DNA from: Mesostigma viride
Lineage: Eukaryota; Streptophyta; Mesostigmatophyceae; Mesostigmatales; Mesostigmataceae
Assembly (NCBI GenBank): GCA_009746045.1
Contig: RPFO01000288.1
Span: 1-42,500, forward strand
Length of the DNA: 42,500 nt
Direction of reading: 5' to 3'
Part shown: positions 18,322 through 28,400 of the stretch, piece by piece
Layout of the letters: every line of letters begins with the position of its first letter
Position numbering within the stretch: position 1 is the first letter of the stretch
Made by a program: the position numbers and the translations under genes
Notes under the pieces: generated by a model
Seen by the model: the letters and a program-made list of their open reading frames with translations, nothing else
Databases searched by the model: none
What the model was told of the DNA's origin: nothing

Positions 18322-18574
18322 GTGGCGACAAATTGCACGTTCTTACTCTTAAGAAGATTACGCCCAATTTGTCGACACACCCCCCCCACTGCGCTGTTTT
18401 TTTTGTCAGGGGTTGAGAGGGTGGCGACAAATTGCACGTTCTTACTCTTAAGAAGATTACGCCCAATTTGTCGCCACCTTCTCGATACCTGACACGCACA
18501 GGTTGCGAGGGGTCGGGGTGGCGACAAATTGCACGTTCTTACTCTTAAGAAGATTACGCCCAATTTGTCGCCAT
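18322..18574. repeat. PLV left iteron array: three 57-bp hairpin-ended units
   Basis: Units at 18322-18378, 18421-18477 and 18518-18574. Each starts GGCGACAAATTG and ends CAATTTGTCGCC (or GTCGAC), so the ends are inverted repeats, around a conserved core with TTACTCTTAAGAAG. Spacers of 40-42 bp share the word ACCCCTGACA with those of the right array. They could be replication-origin or protein-binding iterons. Confidence 0.9.
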
Positions 18575-18638
18575 GCTGCCGACCCTTGATGCAGGTGCAT
18601 AAAAACTCTCACGGAAATTCGTTTCATTAAAAATACTT

Positions 18639-21600
18639 TTACTTATCGCCACCGGAAAGAAACTGGGCGATTTCATCCATGGAAAGACCAGATAGCGAGC
18701 CGAGAGAAAAATCCCTCTCATCGCCCCACCATGACGGCCTATATCGATCAAGAAACGCATGCATTTCCACCTTCGAAATTTCCAAGTAACCACCACCGCG
18801 GCTGTTGCGCTTTGCTACCTTCGCAGAAATTCCAAGAGTCGGGCTAACCAATCTGTTAATAAGCCCGCTGCATTGAGCAAACGACAGACTACCAGCATCG
18901 CCTGCCCTCCTCTGGTATCCAAAAGTTGAGCGCATGAACCAGGCCTTGTCGGCAATTTCCCTGTCAATTTTGTTTCCTAAGGCTACCGTCTCCTCGCGAG
19001 ACAACTTCAGTGTGAGATTGGATGGATCAGCCGTCGTGATGAAGTCGATGATGGGCGTCCCTTCTAGTAGCTTGAGCGTAATAGCCAGAGACTGCGCAAG
19101 CCCGAAACGGGAGTACGTCTTCAGATCAAATAGCGACTCTGACTTTTGCAGGATCAAGAGGCTGTCTCTGAAATGTTCCTTGGTTCCAAGCCCGGTTATT
19201 TTTGAGTATTGCCGGATGCCAGCATACGCCTTTCTACCCATCTCCTTGTCCAGGATTCGAGGAAGATCGTCGTCGAAACGGTCGAGTGGTATCATGTAGG
19301 ACCGATGAGCCAGCTCGTACACCGTCTTGAGGCGCACTTCGTACGGTGTAAGCGGCACAGGTCCGCCGATTCTCCCCTCGAGATCCTTGTACTCCTCCTC
19401 GCTCAACATCACCACCTCCCTGCCCTTGTCAGGATCTTCTAGGACAGGGAGCGGTGGGCCCTCGACATCACCTAATTCCTCCACCCCCGCCACCTCGACG
19501 CCATAGTCCTCAGTCAGCATTTTAATGAGGTTGCCCTTGTAGTGGGACCGGGATACCGCGAGATCCTGCTGGTTTCTGCAGAAGAGGCGGAACTTGGGGC
19601 AGTCTCTGTCGTAGATGCGCGACTTGTCTGCTGCCCAGTCACACACCACGTCTGCGTTGTCGAAAAGTAGCTGGATGAGCGCGGTGTCTCCTGAGATCAT
19701 GTTCTCGACGATCGTGTTGTAGTCCGTCGGAGGCCTGTCCAGAATCGAAGTAGCGTCTCGGTAGAAGATGACCATTTCGCCCTTGACGAGGTGCCGCACC
19801 CTGAATATCTGCTGCAGTGTCGTCGTGTAGCTCGCGTAGTAGTCGCCATTGATGAACAGCCCCACCATGCTGTCGAACGTGTGCTCGGTGTAGGAAACCC
19901 CAACTGTGATCGTCGGACTGAAAATCAGGTAGTCCAAGTCCGCCCAGGCAGCATTGGCGCCCACCTCCAGGTCTTCCTTGCTCGTTAAGCTAGTGTACAG
20001 ACGCCCATTCTTGCGCTGATCCAAGAAAGGCTTTAGTGCCTCGTACGCCATCGCCGCCTCTTTCTTGCCCGACATAGGACAGAAAATCCTCTCCCCCGCC
20101 TCAATCCTCCTCTCACACTCAGAGACGAACCGGTCAACGCACACCTTTCGCCAGTTCTTCTCGGATGTTACGTCGATCCACCGCAGGGTCCTGTTAGTGG
20201 ACCGTTTGAAGGTGTTGCACTCCACCTCCAGGTTGTCCTGTGCGCGATAGGCCTCGATGAACTCGTACACCTTCCGCGTGACCGTCGCGTCAAGCGCGAT
20301 CACCACCTTGGATGTCTCGATCAGACGGACGAACTTTCTGAGCACCTCGCGTCGGTTCTCCACGTAGCGCTGGGACAGGGCGGTCAGTGTGTTGTAAATC
20401 TCGTCAAGAATGAGGAGATCAAAGGGCTGATCGGTCAGGCGCAGGATGCTGTTGAGAACGATGAGCACCCTGTCATCAGAAATCACCCCTTTGGAGCCGC
20501 TCAGGTAGTGACGAAAGTTTGGGTCGCTGTAGAGGATGTGGAATGCATTGTCCTCCCAAATAATCGTCCTCCTACCCTCGCCAAGAGACTTGTAGTTGCG
20601 ATCCTCCTCCTTGGAGAGGCTGATGTTAGCGACGACGCAACACACGCGAATGCTAGGGTCCTTCCTCACCGCCTCGTTGACCAGCTCGCGGATCCGCTCT
20701 GATTTACCTGTCCCACAGTTGGACTGGACGAGAATGGTGCTCTTGTGTGGACCCCCAAAAAGTGCATCCCGGTCAAAGGGCCGAATTTTCTCTAGTGAGT
20801 AGGTGTGAGTGAACGGCACATTGTCAGATTCCAATCGCTCCAAGACAGGAGGTGCGATCTCCAGCTTCCGGTCGTTAGCAGACTTCCTGTAGCAGTCGTA
20901 GAACACCTGCCCGCTCGGGTACTGCCGTACTGGAGTGTGAATGGGCCGTTCTTCTCGTGGACCTTTCGGCAGATGAGGCAGATGTGGTTGTCGTTTTGCT
21001 GGTATTTCACCCTGATGAGCTTCACGTCCGGCGACATCTCGATGAAACCACACTCAAGATAGTCACACTCGGGGGCCACCTTCTCCATCGCAGCAAGTGA
21101 TGCCGAGATGTCGATGTCGTGTCCGGCAGCCTTCACCGTGCACCCGCGACGTCCGCGAACCCCTCTCCTTTTCAGCGATGCTGCCCAGTCTGGGGGCGCG
21201 CTCACCACCACCCCTCCAGCGACGTCGTCAGGCGAGTAGATGTTGATCAAATGGTCGAAGAAGTCACTCGAGGAACCGTCGCATGTGCGCAGAATTCCTA
21301 GCGGGTCGGTGTCTCCGAATTTGTGCATCCCAACGCAGCGGAAAAGACTGTCTCTCCTGTAGACAGCCTCGTCGATCACCGTGTCCATTTCGCCGAAGAA
21401 ATCGGATGGGTGGCGGCATATTTCGTCGAAATTTGCTCTTGGCCGTTCACCTTGAATTTCAGCAGCTCGTGTGCGTCCTCGTGAACAGGAGATGAGCTGT
21501 CGAACGAAGCGCGCTTGATGAAGTCGGTGAGACCGCTGTACCAATACACCCTCGCGTCCAGGTCGGCCAGCACGAGCCCTCGCACGACGATGTGGAAAGA

Positions 21601-22011
21601 CGACTTGAAAAAATCCTTCTTCATGCGTGAGGCTGTGCTGACCTCGTATCGAAAACCGTCGATAGAGATTTTCAATACGTCGCGGCAGTAAGCGTCGTGG
21701 ACGTTGCGAAAGTGGGTTGCGTAATCAATACCCGATAGCCGCTCGTCGTTAGGGTCGACTTTATCATCGATGTCGACGTACGCCCAAGAGGGGTCGTCTG
21801 GTTGAATGATTTCATCGAGCGTTCGGCGAACGGGGTGAGCAGCACATTCTGCGTAGATCCGCTGAAAGTCCGCAAGGTTGTTGTAGTGTGCATACTCGTT
21901 GGCGTCTTTCGTGTTGATACCACGCGCACATATGAAGCGATGGCCAATGGCGGCTCCAGCAATCTTCGTGGCATCCTTCTTGTATCGCCATGGCGTGATG
22001 GGCGTGTTCAT
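18639..22011 (-). pseudogene. PLV primase (AEP) fused to a herpes OBP-like SF2 helicase, two frameshifts
   Basis: Three overlapping frames on one strand make one gene. The first (from 22011) has the archaeo-eukaryotic primase signature, YVDIDDK (DxD catalytic acids) and SSFHIVV (SxH). The second (about 21440-20950) has IDEAVYRRDSLFRCVG and a UL52-like zinc motif (HICLICRKVH). The third (to 18639) is a helicase with Walker A SNCGTGKS, Walker B LILDEIY, ALDAT, SPTITVGVSY and QQIFRVRHL, the pattern of the herpes origin-binding-protein helicase family. Each change of frame is a -1 step, near 21435 and 20935, with no clear slippery heptamer. The alternative start at 22137 precedes the TATAAAG at 22063-22069, so 22011 is preferred. 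It would prime and unwind viral DNA. Confidence 0.75.
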
Positions 22012-22062
22012 TTGCTCGTTGGGTGGTGGTGGGAGTTGAGCAAGCCACGGGATATCCGAGTC

Positions 22063-22069
22063 CTTTATA
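22063..22069 (-). promoter_or_regulatory. TATA box of the primase-helicase gene
   Basis: TATAAAG on the minus strand, about 52 bases upstream of the ATG at 22011. Confidence 0.5.
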
Positions 22070-22137
22070 CTCCCACGGGATTTCGACAAGCTTCTACAAG
22101 GTTCGACCGTGATGACGCGACACAGTACGGACGACAT

Positions 22138-22376
22138 GATGTATAATATTCGTCCAGAAAAAAAAATCTGATCTGATAAATTAAAATTTATGTTTGGACC
22201 AAAACTACCAAAACTTTAAATTTGCAAACTGTCTGAAAACATCAAACCTCGACCATCGAGTGGAATGTTTGCATGGACTTTGATTATCAATATATTTTAT
22301 GCGGTTTTGTTTTTCTTATGTCATGGTTCAAAGCACAAGGGAATAACTGTCTCCCACGGGAAAATCTAGATGGTTT
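22138..22376. other. AT-rich intergenic region between recombinase and primase
   Basis: One of the longest non-coding gaps in the viral core. It has a run of A (22159-22167), TAAATTAAAATTTA and several poly-T words. No gene seen; it could hold an origin or promoter. Confidence 0.4.
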
Positions 22377-23642
22377 CTACTTCTTTCTCGGCCTCAGACG
22401 ACGACCGCTAGTCTCGCCAGTGGGCGACGCGGGTTCATCCGCCTTCCGCTCGTATATGACTGCTGTCAAGATGTCGTGCCCCATCAGGTCAGCCCCCCAC
22501 TTTCGCTTCTTCCACGGAGCCCCTTTGAGGAAACGCGTGATGTACGCCTGCCTCGTGGCGATGATGCCGTGGTAGATGCGATTGTACTTTGCCGCGTAGG
22601 TGCCGTGTTCCATGTGTTTCCCGGGCTGTTTTGGGTCCTCGAACACGTACGCTTGGTGAGACCTTTTCTGTAGCGCGTTAATCAGCTTCGAGTACCCAGA
22701 TGGGATCTGGTAGTTGTAGGTGCCGTAAGTCTTGGCCGTCTTGAAATCGCTGATGATCATGCGGTGCTCGCTGGGGATGTACCCGTTCTCGTGCTTCTCG
22801 AGCTCGTCAACAGACTGGACAATCCGCATTTGGTAGTGGTCATACCTAGTCGGTGGCAGCTTCTCGCCAGACAAGTAGATGAGGCCCATCAAAGCGGCGT
22901 CGGAATTCGGGTCCTTCTCGTACTCCGCTTTGGCGATTTTCTGAAGCTGCTCGTAGGTGTACTTGAGCGACTCGTTATCGGCTCTCTCGAACCTCCGCTC
23001 CAGGTCTCCGACCTTCAGCTCGGTGACCCGAGCAGTGTACGCCTCCGTCACTTGACTTGGGAGCCTCTTCTCGGTAGGCATCATTCGATTCACACCGTTG
23101 ATGACGCCGAGCAAGTTCTTCTCGTTCTCCCTCCACGAATCCTCTTTCGAGTACTTGGTCTTGCTTTTGGGTTCCGAGGTCTCGTGCACGACGCGCAGAA
23201 CTCGGGTGGTGTCGGCGAGGCAGTCCACAGATTCGTCTTGCGCGCATCCCAGTTTGTCAAGAAGAACTCGCAGCCTGCCGATGTACCCCTTCGCAGTCTT
23301 GCGAGTTGCTCCTCGCTCCTTCGCTGACGTGCCAGGCTCGTGGTGCTCAGGCCTTTTTTCCGCTGCGGCGACGGCCTCGTTAAATGTCCAGTATCGCCCG
23401 CTGCCAGTGTGGGATGGTCGATCCTCGTTGTCGACTGGTGTAGGTGGTGGTGGCGTTCTTGCGGTCAGTCCAATCTTGTCCGCGCACTCTGGGTGGTTGG
23501 CGATCCATCGATCGCTCGGATTCCAGACGCCCTTCTTCATTTTTGACTTCGCGCTAATGCAGTTCGTCTGGTCGCGCGCGATCGACCGCCTCTTTGCCTG
23601 TGCTCGCCGCCACTGCTCGCGGCGCTCCTCTCTGTCCGTCAT
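22377..23642 (-). CDS. PLV tyrosine recombinase / integrase, 421 aa
   Basis: Start set at the ATG at 23642 (MTDREERREQW) because a TATA box lies 37 bases upstream; the frame is open further up but overlaps the next gene. The N-terminus is basic; residues about 100-200 form a helical core-binding domain (KTAKGYIGRLRVLLDKLG). The catalytic domain has LPPTRYDHYQ with Arg266 as first catalytic arginine, a Lys around 301-304, Arg364 in IATRQAYIT, His389 in LMGHDI and Tyr397 in VIYERK. The PPxR box is typical of recombinases from large DNA viruses and PLVs. It would integrate the genome, and the 11-bp repeat at the borders fits such a core. The C-terminus is basic (GRRLRPRKK). Confidence 0.85.
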   Translation of the reverse strand: MTDREERREQWRRAQAKRRSIARDQTNCISAKSKMKKGVWNPSDRWIANHPECADKIGLTARTPPPPTPVDNEDRPSHTGSGRYWTFNEAVAAAEKRPEHHEPGTSAKERGATRKTAKGYIGRLRVLLDKLGCAQDESVDCLADTTRVLRVVHETSEPKSKTKYSKEDSWRENEKNLLGVINGVNRMMPTEKRLPSQVTEAYTARVTELKVGDLERRFERADNESLKYTYEQLQKIAKAEYEKDPNSDAALMGLIYLSGEKLPPTRYDHYQMRIVQSVDELEKHENGYIPSEHRMIISDFKTAKTYGTYNYQIPSGYSKLINALQKRSHQAYVFEDPKQPGKHMEHGTYAAKYNRIYHGIIATRQAYITRFLKGAPWKKRKWGADLMGHDILTAVIYERKADEPASPTGETSGRRLRPRKK

Positions 23643-24000
23643 CTGATGAATGAAGCAGAGAAATTTTTTTCGATGGTCTTTTATACCCGATGGGATGGAC
23701 CCTAGGCCGTCCACGTGGCCTTTTCGGTTCGTGTTGTTTTTCTGTTTTTTGGGGAGATCGGCCACGTGGACGCCTCCGCGACCCGACAATTCCTAAAAAC
23801 ATGAGACGTGTCTCGGGTCGTAGTTTGTGACACGTCGACGGGATGACGTCATTGAAGCCAGCTTCTCGAAGAACTCGTTCGACACGTTCTAGAGTCTTCT
23901 GTCCGAGACGGGAGCCTGAACAATATCGAAGGAGCGCCTGGGTGTCTAGGACGTACTCCTTCTCGGCGCCAGTGTATCTTTTCTTGGACGGAGAATCCAT
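23554..24000 (-). CDS. PLV AT-hook protein, 148 aa
   Basis: Frame from the ATG at 24000 (MDSPSKKRYTGAEKEYVLDT). The first 75 residues look like a small folded domain with two helices. KRPRGRPRV at about residues 93-101 is a classical AT-hook, which binds the minor groove of AT-rich DNA. The last 30 codons overlap the start of the recombinase (23554-23642) in another frame, and the recombinase TATA box lies inside this gene. TATATA directly precedes the ATG, and an A/T-rich word ending TTCTCTT lies about 20 bases upstream. Likely a DNA-binding or regulatory protein; I know no named homologue. Confidence 0.6.
   Translation of the reverse strand: MDSPSKKRYTGAEKEYVLDTQALLRYCSGSRLGQKTLERVERVLREAGFNDVIPSTCHKLRPETRLMFLGIVGSRRRPRGRSPQKTEKQHEPKRPRGRPRVHPIGYKRPSKKISLLHSSDDGQRGAPRAVAASTGKEAVDRARPDELH
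23679..23685 (-). promoter_or_regulatory. TATA box of the recombinase gene
   Basis: TATAAAA on the minus strand, 37 bases upstream of the ATG at 23642. It decides the start choice for that gene. Confidence 0.55.
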
Positions 24001-24024
24001 ACTATATATCAGTGGAAGAGAAAA

Positions 24025-24903
24025 TTATTTTATCGACAAGAAAATATTGAAGTTCTTGCGAAACATCTGCTTCGGGTCGCGCTGGTCGAAATCGACAGCG
24101 AAGAAGTCGTGAGGGTCATCTTTGACTGCGTGATCCCATAGCGCGAGAAATTCGTCCGGCGCCACGGCTCCTGCGCTTTCCTCCGCGATCTGCCGAGCTG
24201 CTCTGTGGTCCTTTGTTCTGAACAACGCGAGAAACGATACATTAGCACGGACTGCTCTCGGGACTCCTCCAGAGGTGTAGGCTTGTGTCAGGAATATCAT
24301 ACTCGTGAGAAAGTGACGGTGTTTAAAAGCAAAAGCGGCGACGGCGTTTTTGCTAGAGCTTTGATATAGCGCGCTTCCTTGCATGTCGTCTATCAAGATC
24401 AGTGAACTGGGAGGACCGTGCTCGAATCTAGTCACAGGTTTCTCCCAGTTCATGGCATCAAGACGCAGGTACATGGAAAGTTCCATGAGTTCTTCGTTTT
24501 TATTCCCGTGGACGTATTCGCGTTGAAACGTTTCCCATGCCTTCAGATCATCCTTGTACCTCTCATATTCGTGCAGGTCAGACTTGATATGATCTACCAT
24601 CCCATCGAATGCTAAGTTTGAGTACACTTCCATCGTCATCACTGGTTCCGGGAGTTCTTTGTATTTTGGTTCCGTGTGAGCGGACCCACTAATGAGATAC
24701 AGCTTGTCGAATGAACTGTTAGCAAAGTAAGCCTTCGCCATGTTGACTGCTGCAGTTGTTTTTCCGGAACGCCGAGCCCCGCAAAAATTGGCAATGAAAT
24801 GCAAGCTCGGCATGTTTGGCGGTCCTGGGCGTTGTGGGGCGTATCGATGCTTGATATCCTTGTTCTCCAGCGAATGAATTCGTCTCTCTTCGATGATGGC
24901 CAT
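24025..24903 (-). CDS. PLV genome-packaging ATPase (FtsK/HerA, A32-like), 292 aa
   Basis: Start at the ATG at 24903, 18 bases after the stop of the upstream coiled-coil gene. Walker A is GARRSGKTT (residues 42-50). Walker B is LILIDD (Asp172, Asp173), and the polar sensor Gln207 is in MIFLTQAY. An arginine-finger candidate lies in LALFRTKD. The length and motif spacing match the small A32-type ATPases shared by PLVs, virophages and giant viruses. These form a ring that pumps viral DNA into the capsid. The frame is intact. It is a hallmark gene that, with the two capsid proteins, identifies the element. Confidence 0.93.
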   Translation of the reverse strand: MAIIEERRIHSLENKDIKHRYAPQRPGPPNMPSLHFIANFCGARRSGKTTAAVNMAKAYFANSSFDKLYLISGSAHTEPKYKELPEPVMTMEVYSNLAFDGMVDHIKSDLHEYERYKDDLKAWETFQREYVHGNKNEELMELSMYLRLDAMNWEKPVTRFEHGPPSSLILIDDMQGSALYQSSSKNAVAAFAFKHRHFLTSMIFLTQAYTSGGVPRAVRANVSFLALFRTKDHRAARQIAEESAGAVAPDEFLALWDHAVKDDPHDFFAVDFDQRDPKQMFRKNFNIFLSIK

Positions 24904-24921
24904 TTACAATCAAGGGACATT

Positions 24922-25437
24922 TTAATCGTCCAGGCTGGCAAGGAGAGAAGCACGGATGGCGGACATGCGCATCTCATATGGCGTTGGCGCTGGTTGGGGT
25001 GGAAGCTGTCGGGTCTTGACAGGCGGTGGCGGGGTGTCCGGTTCTGTCTCCCTTGGTTTTCGACCTCGTCTAGGTTTTGGCGTGTCGGCGGGCGTGGAGG
25101 CGACGGAATCTTCCGCGAGGAGGCGTTCGATTCGCGACTTGTTGCGGGCTTCTTGGAGTTCGAGTTCGACGAGCCTTTGTCGCTGAATTTCGAGTTCCTT
25201 AGCGAGCACTTTCCGCCTCGTGAGCTCGGCCTCCTTCTCCTCCTTTCGTTTTTTCTCCCTCTCGGCTTTAGCTCTCTGCTGGTAAATCCTCATTTTATCG
25301 CGTAGTGCCTTTTTCTGCTCGTCGTTCAGTGGCTGGCCTTTTCGAATCGTCTTCACCAAGTCCACGTGCTCCTCCCGCGTCTCGGCGAATGTTTCGTCTT
25401 GGAAGCTCGACTCGGTCTCGGAAGGCGGAGAGGCCAT
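24922..25437 (-). CDS. PLV coiled-coil protein, 171 aa
   Basis: Start set at the ATG at 25437 (MASPPSETESS); the open frame above it overlaps the divergent gene. Residues 30-110 are a highly charged continuous helix rich in Lys, Glu and Arg (REKKRKEEKEAELTRRK), so a coiled coil is near certain. The tail is Pro-rich and carries KPRRGRKPRE, a weak AT-hook-like motif, and ends ASLLASLDD. Many small viruses encode such scaffold or DNA-condensing proteins, but no family is recognised. Only 27 bases separate its start from that of the fibre gene on the other strand. Confidence 0.65.
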   Translation of the reverse strand: MASPPSETESSFQDETFAETREEHVDLVKTIRKGQPLNDEQKKALRDKMRIYQQRAKAEREKKRKEEKEAELTRRKVLAKELEIQRQRLVELELQEARNKSRIERLLAEDSVASTPADTPKPRRGRKPRETEPDTPPPPVKTRQLPPQPAPTPYEMRMSAIRASLLASLDD

Positions 25438-25464
25438 CAGTTTATCTTCTGTGCAGATAATAAA
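25438..25464. promoter_or_regulatory. 27-bp divergent promoter between the leftward and rightward viral genes
   Basis: The gap between two opposite ATGs contains TTTATCTTC on one strand and TTATTATCTGC on the other. Both include TATCT, part of the motif found before the structural genes. Confidence 0.45.
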
Positions 25465-28400
25465 ATGGTGGTGATATCGACTCTCAACCGGCCCATAAAC
25501 CTCGCAACAGGTTTGACGGTTGACCACGAGACAGACGCGAGAATTGCGAGCGTTGAACAGGATATTGTCGTGTTGCAATCCCAGGTTCATCCATTTGACT
25601 TGCATACGATGGTTGGTGGCGTTCGAGTATGCTACCCAAGCGAACCCACGGGGTTGCGTTTGGGTGATGATTACGACGAGGAGACGGCCGCTGACCCGAT
25701 CGAGGCATTGTTCAAGCTAGTCGTCGATGGTAAATCGTGGTTTAAAGACCAGGCCATCTTCGACAACTTGTACGTGAAAAACAGCTTCATAGACATCGAG
25801 ACGCCGAGCGATGGTGTCATGTCATTTCATTTTGATGCCGACACTCTGCAAGACCCCGGCCATCGAATACCAACACGCGAGCAGCTGGACTTCTTGTTCG
25901 ACAACCTAGGTATTGGGTATACGACTCTGACGAATCCAAACGCTCCATTCATCTTGCACTATGAAGATGGAACCACCGTTTCTCATGCTAATGCCTTTAG
26001 CGTGATCAACGACCAAGACGTGCGCGTTGAGTTGCCGTATATCGTCGACGCCGGAGAAGTGAGCGGACTCTGCGATTACGTCGCGAGAGATTACCAGTCC
26101 GCGTTTTATGCCGCAGGAAGTAATTCGGTTGACCCAGATGTCGGGTACCCGTATTTCAGTGATTCGTACTTCGGATATGGAGGGACCCGTTTTTCAGGAA
26201 GCCCTCTGCTAGTCGAGCAAATCTCGTTTGCCACCATGCGAGACCATAACCGCCCTGCCGCCCTGACAGGTCGTTCTTTCACGATTACACGCACATATGC
26301 AAAACTCTCCAGCTGGAAAATGGGGAGGATTGACCAGTTGAACGCTGTCACTTGGCTCGTAGTAACCTATCCTTTCATGACGTACGAATGCATCCCAGGG
26401 CTTTCCATAGTACAAGGCATCAAAGATTGCGTACCTAGCGCCTATCTGAGGAAACTCCCTTTGCGATGGTACGTCAACAACACGCAACTCACGCAGGCAT
26501 CACCGACCATTGGCGGGTTCACGCTCTCTGTGAACGGAGGACTACGAGGGGAGGACGCAGTAGTTACAAACTTGACGAGCGCAGACACTGGGAAATGGTT
26601 AAGTTACGAGCTAGACCTCTTTGACGACTCTACGGTCACCACGTATACGACTAGGAAGGCGGGGGTCATGGTAGGTGTCTCGAAACTCTCTACAACGACC
26701 GGAGGCATCCGCTCAAAGAGCAAGTTTGTCTCGTATGTGAATCCAATGAGGATAGCAATTACGGCCATGGCGGACCCTGACGTGGGGTGGGGTATGAACC
26801 TCGAGAACCCGAGTAGTTTCAACTTGCATGTAGAAGGGGATATCAAGGCAACACTGTCTCCGGGGTTGAACTACTTCACGTATACACCAACCGATCACGA
26901 AAGCGCTAATACAGAAATTTATTACAGCTTCACGGGCCCAAGAGACTACCCGAACCTCTCTGGGGAGAACGCGACTGTTGAAGGGACACATGACACCCTT
27001 CACAGTTTAGACGTCCTCTCTCGGAATATCGCTACGACCTACCAATCTGAATCAACGAAGTATTATCTTGAACCCAATGACCCCACGAGCTTTTACTTGA
27101 TAAAAACAGCCACGCCTGCTCCATCGAAGTGCGTCTTTTTCGCCAACGAGTTGATAGACGGTCCGTTCTGCCTGTGTTTCCGAATGTATCTCGGGAGCAA
27201 TGACGCCTTTGTGTCGTTTGCCGAAAACACGATGGATCTTTACGGAAAGTACCACCCTAACGTTACGGACGGACACTCCAATTGGAGAAACGCCCAGACG
27301 ACACACTGGGCCATGCTTGGGGTGAACCTGCACCACAACGATTATGCTCTCGACTTGTATGACAACCTTAAAGCAAAAGTCCGATACACACTCAATAGCT
27401 CCTGGAGGCAACAGTTAAGTTACTGGGTCGCCTTCCGAAGGCGGTCTGATGGGGTAGTTGAGCGGTATATCGCCAAAACTATCCCGACTCGACTGAGTCA
27501 GATGACGAAAATATCAAACAGCGCTGGGATATTCACATCCACGCCTACTGACATCGTTGATCCATACGTCCCAATGCCACTACGTCCAGTTATGCACTTG
27601 TCCGGAGAGTATCACGCCATCGAGGTGGCCAACGTCGAAGACGATTTAACGAACGTCGAGTTGGATTCTATATTCACAAACAATACATCTGGAACCTGCA
27701 CGAAAGGAGGAGATGTAATCCAACTCAGACACCGGGGCACCACGGGTCAGAACTGCTCCATATTCGGCAAGTATTCCATAACTAAGCCAGTGCCTGGAGC
27801 CACCAATCTTTGGTTCAAGGAGCTCACGTTGACGGATGAAAGTATGATTCATACGGTTGTCAAGTGTCCGACAACGTCCTATGAGGCGCAACTAGTGACG
27901 TACCCCGTCCAAATATATGGAGTACTGCCCGCCCGTCAGGCCATAAAGAAGTTTAGTGTTGTCAGGGGGTTCGACCCAACGAAGGTAAGCAACACCGCAG
28001 GGCAGATTACATGTGTCTTTGGAGCGGAGTGGGCTGGAGGGACAAACGTCTTCACTCCAGGGACAAACACGGTAACCATTACGTCTACCCTCGCAAACAC
28101 ATTTGTCCCAGTCGTGGGAGGACTCACTCACCTTGCCACCGTCACATTCGCAACGGTTCTCAGCCCCACCCTCTCTGGACCTGGCGCTCTCGTCCTCGAT
28201 ACGAGCGTGTGCGGGTATTACGACAACTCGTTGGCGCTAATAGGCACGACTCACGGTTTAGACGTCGCCCAGTTCGCGGACATCAACGAGACGCGGAGGA
28301 TATCCCACACCATCCCAGGTCTGCGGCCTCCTGTGTACGACTACTTTATCCCTCAGCTATGGCACGGAACCCCCACGGCCACGCTGTCATTCCACGACCC

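Noticed and set aside
21428-21446. Programmed -1 ribosomal frameshift in the primase-helicase
   Set aside because: The local sequence has no X XXY YYZ heptamer in the right phase and no obvious downstream pseudoknot; an indel is simpler.
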